From Rhynchopus sp. YZ270_cl-10 (taxonomy: Eukaryota; Euglenozoa; Diplonemea; Diplonemida; Diplonemidae), in contig OZ037890.1 of NCBI GenBank assembly GCA_964035575.1, positions 186,001 through 250,000 on the forward strand: 64,000 bases of DNA. The letters run 5' to 3'. Positions 31,571 through 41,741 of this stretch are shown here, one piece after another (within the stretch, counting starts at the first letter, position 1; every line of letters begins with the position of its first letter). Under the pieces are notes generated by a model. It saw only the letters and a list, made by a program, of their open reading frames with translations, searched no databases and had not been told where the DNA came from. The position numbers and the translations under genes were made by a program.

Positions 31571-33902
31571 AGAATTTTATTCCTTAACTAAAGCCGAGAG
31601 ACGGCTTTCCGAATTATCAAACAACAGGGTTCGCAAACAAAATGCGAAAAGGCTGGGGTACAGCAAGAATGTGCAGGCACTGAGAGGGAGGCGGGGGTTT
31701 GGGTGGCTATGGGGTGCGCTGGCCAATATGGAAAAATAAAGAAAGGCAAATAAAGACGAGCCTCTCGCTTGCTGTCTTCTAAAAACCTCTCCTCCCTCCA
31801 AAAAAGAGAAGTTGAAAGTGCAAACGCCTCACCGTACACCGGCGGACGCAGGCACTGACAAAATAAAGTAAAGAAAGGCAGTCAAGGGTATGTATCCTTA
31901 CGTGGACCTGACCCCTGCATGGGGAAAGCATTGTATCTGTGTAAAAGTGGTGACGTTGCGTGAGAGGGCATGGGGAATGGGCAAAAAAAGGAGGTAAACT
32001 GAAGTTATTTGATGCAACACCTTCGACTGACCGAACGACGCCAGCCTTGGGTAAAATGCACAAAGAAAAAAAAATTGAAAGATGCAATGTGCCTCTCGTG
32101 CACACACATCTTTACCACTGTCGATATCGAGCGGAACCACGCTGGGTTTGAAGAGGGGCTGTCTCCTTCGTCACAGAAGACGGTTGTTCGGGATGATGTC
32201 GTCACTCTATAGTTGCTTGTATTGCAGGTTATGTTACAACAAGAAAAAGAAGATTTAATCCGAGCAACCTAAGTCTCTCTGTGCTTAATATGTCATGCAT
32301 GAGGGGGGGGAATCCCCAGGGGAAGGACCGCTGTGAGTACGCAGGGGTTGCTTCAACTTTTCCGACAAAAAAAATTAGGGGGTGGATTTTGACAGTGCAG
32401 ATGCGGGGCACTTGTCGCTGGCGAGACAACGTCATCTCGCAGTGCTCTGCACCCATACTCTACAGTACATTGCGTGGAACCTAAAGATTCAAACCACAAA
32501 AAGGGAGAAAATATGTACCGTTGAAGGAACAGGTCAAATGGCGGTCCTGCTTCCTCTTTTTTTTTTGCATTTCACCCCTCGTGTCTACGAACACGGGTCT
32601 CATACCAAGGCGTTGCAGCATCTCCCAACTGCCAAACCACGATGCCAGCACCAGATACAAGATACCCCCGAATTCAATTCAGTGATACACAAAGCAAGCA
32701 CAGCGATCCCATTAGGGGGGGAAAGGGGGAAGAACGTTATACGAAAATCAGCAGTGCTTATTCCAGAGTGGGGCGGTACCCCCCGTCCCAGGTCCCAGGG
32801 GTAGGTCATGACCCTTTGTTCTTGAAATTTTTTGAAAATTCCATTATTTAGTTTCATGTCCGTTTGTACCACCCCGATTTGAAAATCATGAATTCTGGAA
32901 TGAATGAACACTTCCTGCAAAAAGAAAAAGTATCATCACAAAAAAGAGTTAAGATGAACCGAATGATTCACCTTTTAAAGAAGGGCATGGCAGTGTGTCG
33001 AAGAAGCCCCAGCAACGTGCCTTCATGCCCTATGTGTAGGAAAACAAAAAATAAAAAGCAAAAGAAAAAAAAATCGCCCACCCTTTCCCTTATTAGTAGC
33101 AATAATTGCTGTACCTCCCGTGTAGGTGTGACACAAAGTTCTGCGCTCAGTGTCCCAAACACCTTTTGTTTATATTTTTGGTTGAAATAAATTAGTTTTT
33201 TTTTTTTAATTATCGTTCCACAAAATTCCAAAACGGTTTACTAATGTTTCGTTGAAAAGCTTTGACGCTATATGTTGCCTTTTTTTGAATAATTGATACC
33301 GTGCAGACACCTCGCTTTTTTTTTCGTGCGAGCTCCACGCCTTTTTTTTTGTGTGCGTACGTGTATTTTAAACCACTGCTATTGCACGCAAAAAAAAAAA
33401 AGGGAGGTGTTATCAGATGACCCCCACCTGGTTCACAATAGGATACAGCATCAGCTAAAAAAAAATAGGCAAGGTAAGACAATCCTCATACCCCACACAC
33501 ATCAAAGTTTTACTCCCTCCCCATTCCCCTGCTGCCACATGACTCCCACACTTACCACATCTCTTACCACGTGTACTTTTTGCACACAAACGTTATGGCA
33601 TGCTTCCCCTTTGCGCCTCCTCGCTCCCTTGAAACAAGGAGAAGTCATATACACCAACCACCACACCCGACTGCCCGGCAGACGTTTTTCGTTCTTTACG
33701 GATCCAAAATAGACGGAATACCTTATCACAAAGAGAACAGCTTTATTTTTGACGGCACCTTCCCTACCCTAACCGATGCCCCAGACAGATGGATAAATTA
33801 ATTTGACTCGAAAAAGAAAAAAAAGCCACAAACACCAAAAACCCTTTGAGAATTTCGCATATTTTACTCCATTTTTACCCATCTCCCTCTCCCCCTCCTC
33901 CT
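31571..33902. repeat. Gene-free stretch with hairpin motifs
   Basis: Contains a GTGCAAACG-group motif (31808-31860), a TAAGATGAATG-group motif with a strong stem (32077-32114, loop CCTCTC), and a CCTCTCGTG-loop relative (32256-32293). Several short frames, none convincing. Confidence 0.45.
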
Positions 33903-36525
33903 TCAGGCGCCACCATGGTATATCTCGATTTTCTTAAAGAAGAAGATGAACATTGCCCATTTTCCAAAGGCTATGCATGCGAGGTCTTTGGACATGACAA
34001 GGGGGAGGAAGAAGTCGGTGATGTCCCTGAGCGAGAGCATCACCCCGACATCTTGTGTCTCCGCGAGGGGCGAGCCCTGACGCTCGTCGAGGTATCTCAG
34101 GAGGTACTCCGTGAAGGCACGGTCATAGTCTACGGGCAGCACCTTGTGTAGCTTGAGGGTACAGAGGAGGTGCATGCAGCAGAAGTGCGAACGCCAGAAG
34201 ACCTTGTTGCTAAGGACACATGCCATCGAAGAGAGGAAGCCATCCGCATTGATCAGCATTTGGCTGTGTTGAAAAGTGGTGTGTTGGCAGTAATTGAAGA
34301 TAAAACGATGAGCATTTTCTTTTATCGAACAGATTTTTTTATTTCTCCGCCTACCCAAAACACAGAAAAATATTTTACTCTCCTTTTTTCTGCGGTTTTT
34401 TGTGTTGCTAATTTTTATCAGGGGTGGAGGTGCGTCTACTGACCCGGTTTCAAAACCGGGTCAAAAAAAAAAAATGGGATTTTGGCGAAAAACCCGGTTT
34501 GGAAAAAAAAAAAAAAAATGGGATTTGGAATTTTGGGAGAAAATCGATTTTTTTTGGTACCTCACACGAGCCTCTGAGAGTGACCAGAAATGGCCTCATG
34601 AACAAAGTGACCCCGTCACAGCCAGAACGCGACTCAATTAGTCAAACGCCGAAGCAAAAGGAAGCATGCAGCATGGCGAAATAATAAAAGTAGCGTACCG
34701 TGCGCCTGCGGCGCAAGCTTGCAACCCACCCCAAAATGTACAATTTTAAGCGCATTTTTTTAAAATGTTGCGTACCGTGGCTTCGCCAGGAACTTTGGGG
34801 CCATGACCGCCGAGAAATCCACTTTTGCCGAGTGCGTGAAGTTCGGTGTGCTGCACAAAGGGGGAACATGGACCCTACTCCCCTTCATCAAGGCACAAAC
34901 GCTGTTGCGCAAGTTCCCCGCCAAAGAAGTGTAATAACCAGGTCGCACGTGCAGTGTCATTTTCGCGCGCAGCGCGAAAAATTTTTTTTTGACCCCAAAA
35001 AGCTCAGACCGGGTCAAACCGGGTCTTTTTTGAAAATCCCAAATCTATCTCCATCTCTGATTTTTATCAAAAAAAAAAAAAAAAAGCAAAATTTTCAAGC
35101 ATACCGATTCTCCGGCGTGACAGGAACGTTCCACATCAATCCACACAACGAATTGACAAGCGTCTTCTTGAGCTCCTCCTGCAGGATGGGGAGCTGTGGG
35201 GCACAGTACGGCGAGCGTGCGGAGGCAACTGGCTCGGCAGGCTCGTATTGGCAGGGTACCAGGAGGACATTGGTCTTGAGGGTCGGGAAGCTGAAGTGGC
35301 ATTCTTGTTGGGCCTGTTGTGTGGTGGGTTTGAGAAAGCTTTTTTTCCGGTGAAATTTTACAGAATTTTCATTTTATAAGGTCCTGCACAGAGTGGCGGA
35401 TTCGTGAAAAAAAATCCATACCGTCTGTGCACTGTATCCTTCTAACCCTGTGAGTTCGGACACTAGCGTTTTGCAGGCAATGTGGATGACACGCTGAAGG
35501 GTCTCCGTTGAGATGTACGGCACCGACGTGTCGAGGATGTTCCAGAGACAGCCTGCCACTGAGGAGCGGAGGAGCGGGAGGGCCTTGGGGTCCTCGAAGA
35601 CCTGGAGGAGGGGGAGGGGGCCGCCGTTGACCATTTGGACGTACTTCTTTGCCTGGGGCGGGGAGGAGGCACGGCGGGTGAGGTACTCTCCTAGCGAGTC
35701 CACAACGAAGGACCTTAGGTAGTCATCGCTCTTCGGGGACAGCAGCAGACCGTACAACGGCTCCAGCCCTGCTAGCCCCTCTGGGAAGATGGTCACATCA
35801 AACTCAATCAATAGCTGGTCCGGTATCCGGTTCGTCTGCATATGCTTCGCATGAAACTGCCACCCACACGTCTTCCCTCCTGACTGTCCATCAAACGCCT
35901 TTGAACACAAATGTCTCTCAAACACTTCGTACTTATGATTTAATAGAGAAATCCCGAATAGGCATTCCACGTTTTCCTCTTGGTGCGCGAATACACCGAA
36001 AACATCTTCGGAGTCTTTGGTAAGGCGTTGTACTTGAAGCTTCCATTCGACAGTCACAGTTTGCTTGACACCCTTTGGGGTTACCACGGTGTACTGCATT
36101 TGGAATGGAACGGAGTCGTGGATGTCGAGAGCATTTGGCATTTTTTCGTAGACCGCTCCGACACGCCACCTGAAGCGCTTTGATATGGGGGTTCTATTGT
36201 AGCAGCAAAACGGAGGCCCCACCACCTCCTTGCGGTACTGCCAGAACAGTGTCTTCCAGTCTGATGCAAGCATGTCATCCGGTGGAACCTGCCAATCCGA
36301 GCTCACCAACTCCATTCTCTGAAAATGCCCTTTCCACATATTTCTGCTGTTAATGTAGTTTCGGATGCCATGGCAGAGCACCCCCGCGACCAACAAACTG
36401 TTTGGGTCCAAATACTCCAAAATAGACCCTATCAGCTCGAGAGGCACCCGGTTCAAACTTCTCTGCTTTTTTTGCGGCGAATTTGGGGTAAGGGAGCTCC
36501 GCAGCGGGCTTGCTGTGTAGTGCAT
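33903..36525 (-). CDS. F-box / armadillo-repeat protein, three exons
   Basis: Exons 36525-35422, 35313-35105 and 34263-33903 join to 557 codons plus stop. Without splicing the frame ends in noise (FFHESATLCRTL); with splicing it runs into armadillo sequence. Exon 1 has an F-box at residues 22-67 (RVPLELIGSILEYLDPNSLL), a long middle region, then repeats (VNGGPLPLLQVFEDP, SSVAGCLWNILDTSV). The exon 2/3 junction completes one repeat: SLCGLMWNVPVTPENR joined to QMLINADGFLSSMACVL, the classic armadillo pattern. Both donors read GTATG and both acceptors are pyrimidine/A-rich with CAG. F-box proteins select targets for SCF ubiquitin ligases; armadillo repeats would bind the substrate, as in ZYG11-like receptors. 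The start at 36525 is the first ATG in frame; the frame is open further upstream. The C-terminal boundary is less certain. Confidence 0.75.
34264..35104 (-). other. Intron 2 of the F-box/armadillo gene
   Basis: 841 bases, GTATGC donor, CTTTTCAACACAG acceptor, phase 2. It carries dispersed repeat pieces (TACCGTGGCTTCGCCAGGAA near 34770, also found at 6.3-6.4 kb) and ACCCGGTTT palindromes, so mobile DNA has settled inside it. Confidence 0.7.
35314..35421 (-). other. Intron 1 of the F-box/armadillo gene
   Basis: 108 bases, GTATGG donor, ACCCACCACACAACAG acceptor, phase 0. Confidence 0.72.
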
Positions 36526-36835
36526 TGTGTCCGTCCAATGAGTGGCAGAATGGGGGTCCGAGGAGGCTGCTGGCGGGCACGGTGACAGAAGGGTGGGCTT
36601 CTGAGGGGTGGGCGGGGGTGTAGAAGTGGCGGCGGCGTGCCCTGCTGTCTCCCTCTGCCCAACAGGGTGCGCCAAGGTGTGCGGGTTAAACGTCTCGATT
36701 GTATTGCCTTTTGGAATTGTGTATTAATTTATTTTTTCCCTCCCCTTTTTTTTTCGTTGAAATATGCCTTTTGTGTATATTCGCTAGCAAGGAGGTTTGT
36801 GAGTGTGAAAATGTACAGAAATTTAAAAAGTTATA

Positions 36836-36924
36836 TGGTGCTCCGGGAGGGGTCGATATTGACAGGTCGCTGACAGGTCCTGGCACGTCGCTGACAGGTC
36901 GTTGACCGACTTTCGAAAGCACCA
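36836..36924. mobile_element. Tiny MITE (89 bp), copy 2
   Basis: Ends TGGTGCTCCGG and AAAGCACCA with TTATA on both flanks (36831-36835, 36925-36929). It carries one more internal GACAGGTCGCTGACAGGTC unit than the 13328-13396 copy. Confidence 0.75.
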
Positions 36925-36929
36925 TTATA

Positions 36930-37259
36930 TATGAACCGAAGTTTGAAACGGTCACCTTTTTTTTGAAGATTTTGTAATAAGGTGGTCTCTGGTTGTCAGA
37001 CTGTGTGATGAATCACTTCAGATGGTGTCAATAATTTGAAAAACTAAAACCAAATCTCTTTTTTCCTTTTGTCTAATCTTGAGAATTGAAGCTTTTGAAG
37101 AACCTGCCCAACACCTACTTCAAGGCAACGATCACCTCACCATGAGAAACCAAAACAGCCCACCGCACAGACATACTACACAAAAGCTCCTCTCGATAGG
37201 AACTATTCCTCAACTGCGCTCAACGCAGACATCAAAATACCTTCTTTTTTGGGAAATCA
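36930..37259. other. Gene-free stretch
   Basis: Intergenic sequence between the methyltransferase stop and the small MITE. No feature recognised. Confidence 0.4.
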
Positions 37260-38744
37260 TCAAATCTCCGCCAACTCTTTTATCAGCAACGTTGCTTTTG
37301 AAGGCAACGTTACAACCCGCCTCCCAAACTCCTCGACATCGTTCACTGTCTGGAGCGATAGCTTCGCCGCCGCAGACCAGCCACGCAGCACAGCCGCATC
37401 CTCTTCTGGCACCCCTTTCGCCTCCACCCCATACACCTGTTGTAGCAAATCGCTCGCAAGCACTGCCACCACCGGAGGCGGCACTGCATTACCAAACTGA
37501 ACGTACGCTCGCTTTTCATGCAAAACAACGCTATCAGGAAACCCCTGCATCCTCGCACACTCCCGCTCTGTGAAGAAACGGTCCCCATCTGCCATCATCG
37601 AGTACGCCGCAGGGCTGCTTTTATAGCTAGCCATCAACGTTCTCGCTTTACCCTCCAAATCTGCATGCCGTTCCAAACAACGTACCTTTGCTAGGCTCGT
37701 ATCCTCCATTCTTCGCAACGTGTTTTCTGGAATCAAATATGGTCGACGCCGTGCATTTAACATCTCCACTGCATGACTGTTCTCAGGAAGCGCGCCTATC
37801 GACGCCAAATAGTCTGTGCTAATGTTCGTATCAATGACGTCACGCAACGTCATCCCAAAGGCAGGGAGCACCGGGGTCTCCCGGGGTCGGTCGGCTGCCA
37901 GGTCGCTGCGGATACCTCGGAAGAAGACACGGTGACGGACCTGAGGGAGAACCGCCTCGCAGTGGACGCTAATATGGTCTACAACATATCCGCAGTCTCG
38001 AAGGGCAGCAGAAATGACCGGACTCTCCTTCTTCACCCCAGGAACGTTTTCGAGCAGAAATGTTTCCGGCTTTTTATCATGAAGCACCCTACAGACCTGC
38101 AGATAGAGCAGCCCGCGAGGGTCCTGCAGGCCAAGCCGTTTATCCCTCCCTGCCGTCGAAAATGGTCCGCACGGAAATCCTCCTGTCAACATTGTATGCT
38201 CCGGTATATCTTCTGTGTCAACCTGCGTCACATCTGCCCCCTCTGGTGGGGTACCAAAGTTCATTTCGTATGATTCTCTGGCAAATCGGTCTGATTCCAC
38301 TGCAAAGATGGATTGCATTCCGATTGCTTCACAGCCCATTCTAAAGCCTCCTACTCCAGCAAAGAGGTCAACTGTTGTTAGAGTTGCATCGGTTTTAGTG
38401 AGGTTTATACGTGCAGGTGTGTCCTTGGGGCGTCTCATACAAGGATGCCAAACAAACGCTTTTTTTTCCAAAAGTTTTTTCACATTCTCTGTCATCTCAT
38501 ATCCCTCAAATCCCTGCAGCGCGGCCGCCCCAACCGGTGTAACAGAAATCGCCAAATACTTCTCCTCTCCAGGCACCCTCCACGATCCGGCCGCTTTATT
38601 CACCCACCCCCGCACCGCAGCGCGTTTTCCCATGCTCCTCGTAAACGTCGTTGCGTTATTCAGCGCAGTTTTAACCGCTTTATAGTCATTCCGATGCACA
38701 ACCACTGCTCCAATGTCACCAAATCTCCAAAAGGGAGGGGGCAT
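37260..38744 (-). CDS. DNA (cytosine-5)-methyltransferase
   Basis: 494 residues from the ATG at 38744. All main C5-methylase motifs are present: I DLFAGVGGF (126-134), IV GGFPCGPFS with the catalytic Cys192 (the usual PCQ is PCG here), VI ENV (232-234), VIII QVRHR (268-272), IX FTERECARMQGFPD, and X YVQFGNAVPPPV. The target-recognition region between VIII and IX is about 100 residues. The layout is that of prokaryote-like Dcm/Dnmt2-sized enzymes with no chromatin-reading domains. The first 115 residues form an extra conserved-looking segment (AVVVHRNDYKAVKTALNNA) that I cannot place; a resemblance to the N-terminal part of TRM5/TYW2-type RNA enzymes is possible but weak. It probably methylates DNA; an RNA target is the alternative. 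There is a good pyrimidine/AG acceptor upstream. Confidence 0.9.
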   Translation of the reverse strand: MPPPFWRFGDIGAVVVHRNDYKAVKTALNNATTFTRSMGKRAAVRGWVNKAAGSWRVPGEEKYLAISVTPVGAAALQGFEGYEMTENVKKLLEKKAFVWHPCMRRPKDTPARINLTKTDATLTTVDLFAGVGGFRMGCEAIGMQSIFAVESDRFARESYEMNFGTPPEGADVTQVDTEDIPEHTMLTGGFPCGPFSTAGRDKRLGLQDPRGLLYLQVCRVLHDKKPETFLLENVPGVKKESPVISAALRDCGYVVDHISVHCEAVLPQVRHRVFFRGIRSDLAADRPRETPVLPAFGMTLRDVIDTNISTDYLASIGALPENSHAVEMLNARRRPYLIPENTLRRMEDTSLAKVRCLERHADLEGKARTLMASYKSSPAAYSMMADGDRFFTERECARMQGFPDSVVLHEKRAYVQFGNAVPPPVVAVLASDLLQQVYGVEAKGVPEEDAAVLRGWSAAAKLSLQTVNDVEEFGRRVVTLPSKATLLIKELAEI

Positions 38745-38800
38745 GTTTTTTTTTTTAAAACCCCCCGGCCTTTCCTGAGAGGGGTTTGAAAAAGTTTGTT
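38745..38800 (-). promoter_or_regulatory. Putative trans-splice acceptor for the methyltransferase
   Basis: Sense strand ACTTTTTCAAACCCCTCTCAG at 38795-38775, then about 30 bases to the ATG. The segment CCCCCGGCCTTTCCTGAGAG around this acceptor is duplicated at 38941-38965. Confidence 0.5.
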
Positions 38801-38939
38801 TCAACTTTGTTTTGTTTTTTTGTTTTTGCTACTCTGTTTGTTTTGTATTGTATTTCATTGTAGTACTTTGTAAGTTGAGAGGGAGGTGTGCTTCTTTGCT
38901 AAGATAGCGACTAATTCCTGTTGAAGCCTCATTAACTTA

Positions 38940-39060
38940 AACCCCCCGGCCTTTCCTGAGAGGGGAGAAGGGAGAAGGGAGAAGGGAGAAGGGAGAAGGG
39001 AGAAGGGAGAAGGGAGAAGGGAGAAGGGAGAAGGGAGAAGGGAGAAGGGAGAAGGGGGAG
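38940..39060. repeat. GAGAAGG heptamer array next to a duplicated acceptor
   Basis: About thirteen copies of a 7-bp unit (38962-39056), pure purine on + and pure pyrimidine on the gene-sense strand. It starts in the second copy of the CCGGCCTTTCCTGAGAGGGG segment found beside the methyltransferase acceptor. Confidence 0.75.
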
Positions 39061-39511
39061 TAGTGATTAAAAGAAGATCCCTTTTTTTCATCTAAGACGG
39101 TGTTTGGTGGGTGGTTGCATAATATGCCCCCTTTTTTTATGGAAAGAATGAAAAAAAATACTCACAAAAAAGAAAAAAAGAAAAATGAAACACGAAAGAT
39201 AAGCACCTTCATATGCGGATCATTATACAAAAAGACAGTGGAGATGTGCACAACTGTTGACAAACACAACCCGACGGCAACTACACTACTCCAACAATTT
39301 ATCAAAAATAATAAAAACTCCCTTTTTCGTCGTTTTTTTGTTTAGTTGGCACCTACATTACACTGCTAAAAACCTCTCGAGACGTTTAAATCATTTTTTT
39401 TCTCGCAGTATTTTTGTTTAAATCCCCACTTTCCCCCCCTCCCTTCGCTGACGTATATTTTTTTAACTTCATCAGAACCAAAGGGGCCATCAACAATACA
39501 CCTTCCTCATT

Positions 39512-40999
39512 TTAACAGGAACTCGATCGAACCGACTTTCTTGTACGGCTCCCTGCATGCGAGGCTCTTCGTTGTGTTGACACAGCTGAGAGTTCTGTAT
39601 TGACCACTAGGTCAGAACGCCTGCGGGGTTTTGAGGCAGCGTTGAGCACCTTCTCCTTCTCCTTTTCCTTCTCCTTCTCCTTCCCAGGGGAAAGACTCCG
39701 CCGGCGAACAGGGCTCGCCTTTTTCGTCTCTGTTCGTTCCATTTCTACCTTAGCCATCTGCGCCTGCACTGCAACCTGCACCTCCAACTCCTGCACCTTC
39801 CTTGCAGACCCTTGAAGCAATGTCAACAAATGATCACGATCGGTACTAACCTCCCGAAGACGCCGTTCTGTTGCCTCACACTTTTTCGCGCAAACTTTGA
39901 TATAAGCGTGCAAATCATGAGTAAGCTTGCTGTTCAATTCAGCATATCGTGCAGTACGCTGAGCCTTATGAAGATGCTTCAAATAGTAGGTATCGAACTT
40001 TGTAGCTAAGTCTGCGAGACGTTTTTCGAGTAAAGCGTTTTGCCTTTTCAAGGATCGGACAACGTTATCTCGGGCTAGGACTGCGTCGTATCCAGCGGGA
40101 GGAGCTTTAGGCGGCACTTCTACAGATCGCTTTGCAAGAAGGGCAAGCACTTTGCGTTCGTCTTCTCTCACGCTATGAAATATTTGGTGAATTCCGTCGA
40201 TTTCTTGTTCATAAAGCGCAGCAACCTCTTCAGCAGACGTTCCCTTCCATCTTAGCGGTATTTGACCCCCCGGGGGATCCACCGGAAGTGTCTCTGAGTT
40301 TGCCATCTCTGGCACCGCAACCGGCGAAGGTGGTGTAGGTGTTGGTGTAGGTGTCGGGATCGACGGATTTGCTCCATTCGCGAGCCTCGCAATCTCCTTG
40401 GCTACCAAAACCTGAAGGTGTTCGCCAGAGAGTGGGGATTCTCGCACCTCAGACGTTTCTTGGGATGACGGTATCTCAGCATTCGCAGCAAGCTTTGCAA
40501 TCTCCTTTGCTACTAAGATTTGAAGATGTTCGCCGGAAAGTGGAGATTCCTGGATCTCCGACTGCGTTGATTTGCGGGTAGGAGAATCCTTTGGTGTAGG
40601 CAGTACGGAGCAGGGCAGCGGGAGTGGGGAGTGGTCTTCGGAGGACACAGAGCTGACTGCATCGTCGCCGTCGGTGTCATGCACGCGGTGGTGGTGGTGC
40701 TTCGCGACCCACGCTGTGGTGTGTCTCGAGTACAGCCGGTCGCTGACGGAGAGCGTTGTGCTCCCTTTGCTCCCTGTAGATTCGGCGTGGGATTTGCGGC
40801 GGTGGCCACGGCGGTGTGCTTTCAGTGCCTGCTCGAACCGCATCTGTGCACCAGTGTACGTTGTGTCGCCATCCTGTGGATGGGTGTGAAGGGTAGAAGA
40901 GCTCGGAGCGGCCTCAGCCACATTGCGGCCAAACTGCCGCACCACGCCTGCCTGCTTGTCCAGACCGTCCATCCATGTGTATCGCTTGCCTCCTTCCAT
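39512..40999 (-). CDS. Coiled-coil protein of unknown function
   Basis: 495 residues from the ATG at 40999. The acceptor-like AG (ACCCTCCCCTTAG) ends two bases before the ATG, which settles the start. The N-terminal third is basic and serine/threonine-rich with a His run (KHHHHRVHD). A 25-residue segment with core ESPLSGEHLQILVAKEIAKL occurs twice (about 155-215). Residues about 275-430 are predicted coiled coil. The tail is basic with KEKEKEKEKEKVL, SPVRRRSLSPG and RRRS motifs, likely phosphorylation sites. A cytoskeletal or centriolar role would fit but is only a guess. No domain recognised. Confidence 0.7.
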   Translation of the reverse strand: MEGGKRYTWMDGLDKQAGVVRQFGRNVAEAAPSSSTLHTHPQDGDTTYTGAQMRFEQALKAHRRGHRRKSHAESTGSKGSTTLSVSDRLYSRHTTAWVAKHHHHRVHDTDGDDAVSSVSSEDHSPLPLPCSVLPTPKDSPTRKSTQSEIQESPLSGEHLQILVAKEIAKLAANAEIPSSQETSEVRESPLSGEHLQVLVAKEIARLANGANPSIPTPTPTPTPPSPVAVPEMANSETLPVDPPGGQIPLRWKGTSAEEVAALYEQEIDGIHQIFHSVREDERKVLALLAKRSVEVPPKAPPAGYDAVLARDNVVRSLKRQNALLEKRLADLATKFDTYYLKHLHKAQRTARYAELNSKLTHDLHAYIKVCAKKCEATERRLREVSTDRDHLLTLLQGSARKVQELEVQVAVQAQMAKVEMERTETKKASPVRRRSLSPGKEKEKEKEKEKVLNAASKPRRRSDLVVNTELSAVSTQRRASHAGSRTRKSVRSSSC

Positions 41000-41733
41000 T
41001 CCTAAGGGGAGGGTTAGAATTGAGGGAGGGGGGGATACAAATTGAGTTGAAATAGTGACGTGAACAGCGTACCTAGGTATGACCAGTGTACCGGGGGTGG
41101 ACCCCAACCAGCCATTTATGGTTTACCCTGGGTGGCGTACGTGATAGGGTAAGGGGAATGATTCGGGGGGGGAAAGCGTGAGGACAAATTTACTGCTGGC
41201 TAATCATGTTCAGTTTGCTATACGTTTAAAAGATGAACTAAGACTCTTGTGATTAGTCACCTTGACAAAAAAAAAAGAGAAAGATTTGGTGACATCATCC
41301 CAAGGCTCGTCACCAACTAAAAAGTAAGATTTGAAATCCTAGATGAACATTGTATTGACCCTTTTTTGTCAAAATCTCTTTGTTTTCTCGTTGCCTATTT
41401 TCATCATGGGCGATACGGGGGGGATTTGTTTTGCTTTGTTTTTTTTTTTACGATTACCTAGCGAGTAGGCGGGTTGTACGTCACTGGCACGTGTACCTGC
41501 AACGCCTTCCCTGTTGATGCCGCGTACTGCGGGTTCTTGTTGGTCTACGCAGCGGGGTGACACATAGGGGACAGCAGTCCTGATCGTTAATATGAGAGGA
41601 ATACACAGCACACATCTCCCCTCACTATGTGGCAGGTGTGCCTTTGATAAAAGGTGGCACCCTGGCCTGACTATTGGTTCCGCACGGCCCCACATGAGGT
41701 CGCACGGACGTTTTTTTTTTTTTTTTTTTTTTT
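41000..41733. other. Intergenic stretch upstream of the coiled-coil gene
   Basis: Acceptor site at 41002-41030, one CCTCTCGTG-loop motif (41228-41264), and a T run (41711-41733). No gene seen. Confidence 0.4.
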
Positions 41734-41741
41734 GTGAAAGT

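Noticed and set aside
33903-34163. The 33.9-34.2 kb frame as a separate small gene
   Set aside because: Its start has no upstream support and it joins in phase to the upstream armadillo exon through a good acceptor.
35374-35421. Unspliced C terminus of the F-box protein (WIFFHESATLCRTL)
   Set aside because: It is intron sequence; splicing at GTATGG restores armadillo-like coding sequence.
37079-37573. 164-codon + strand frame
   Set aside because: Antisense to the methyltransferase 3' half; no recognisable features.
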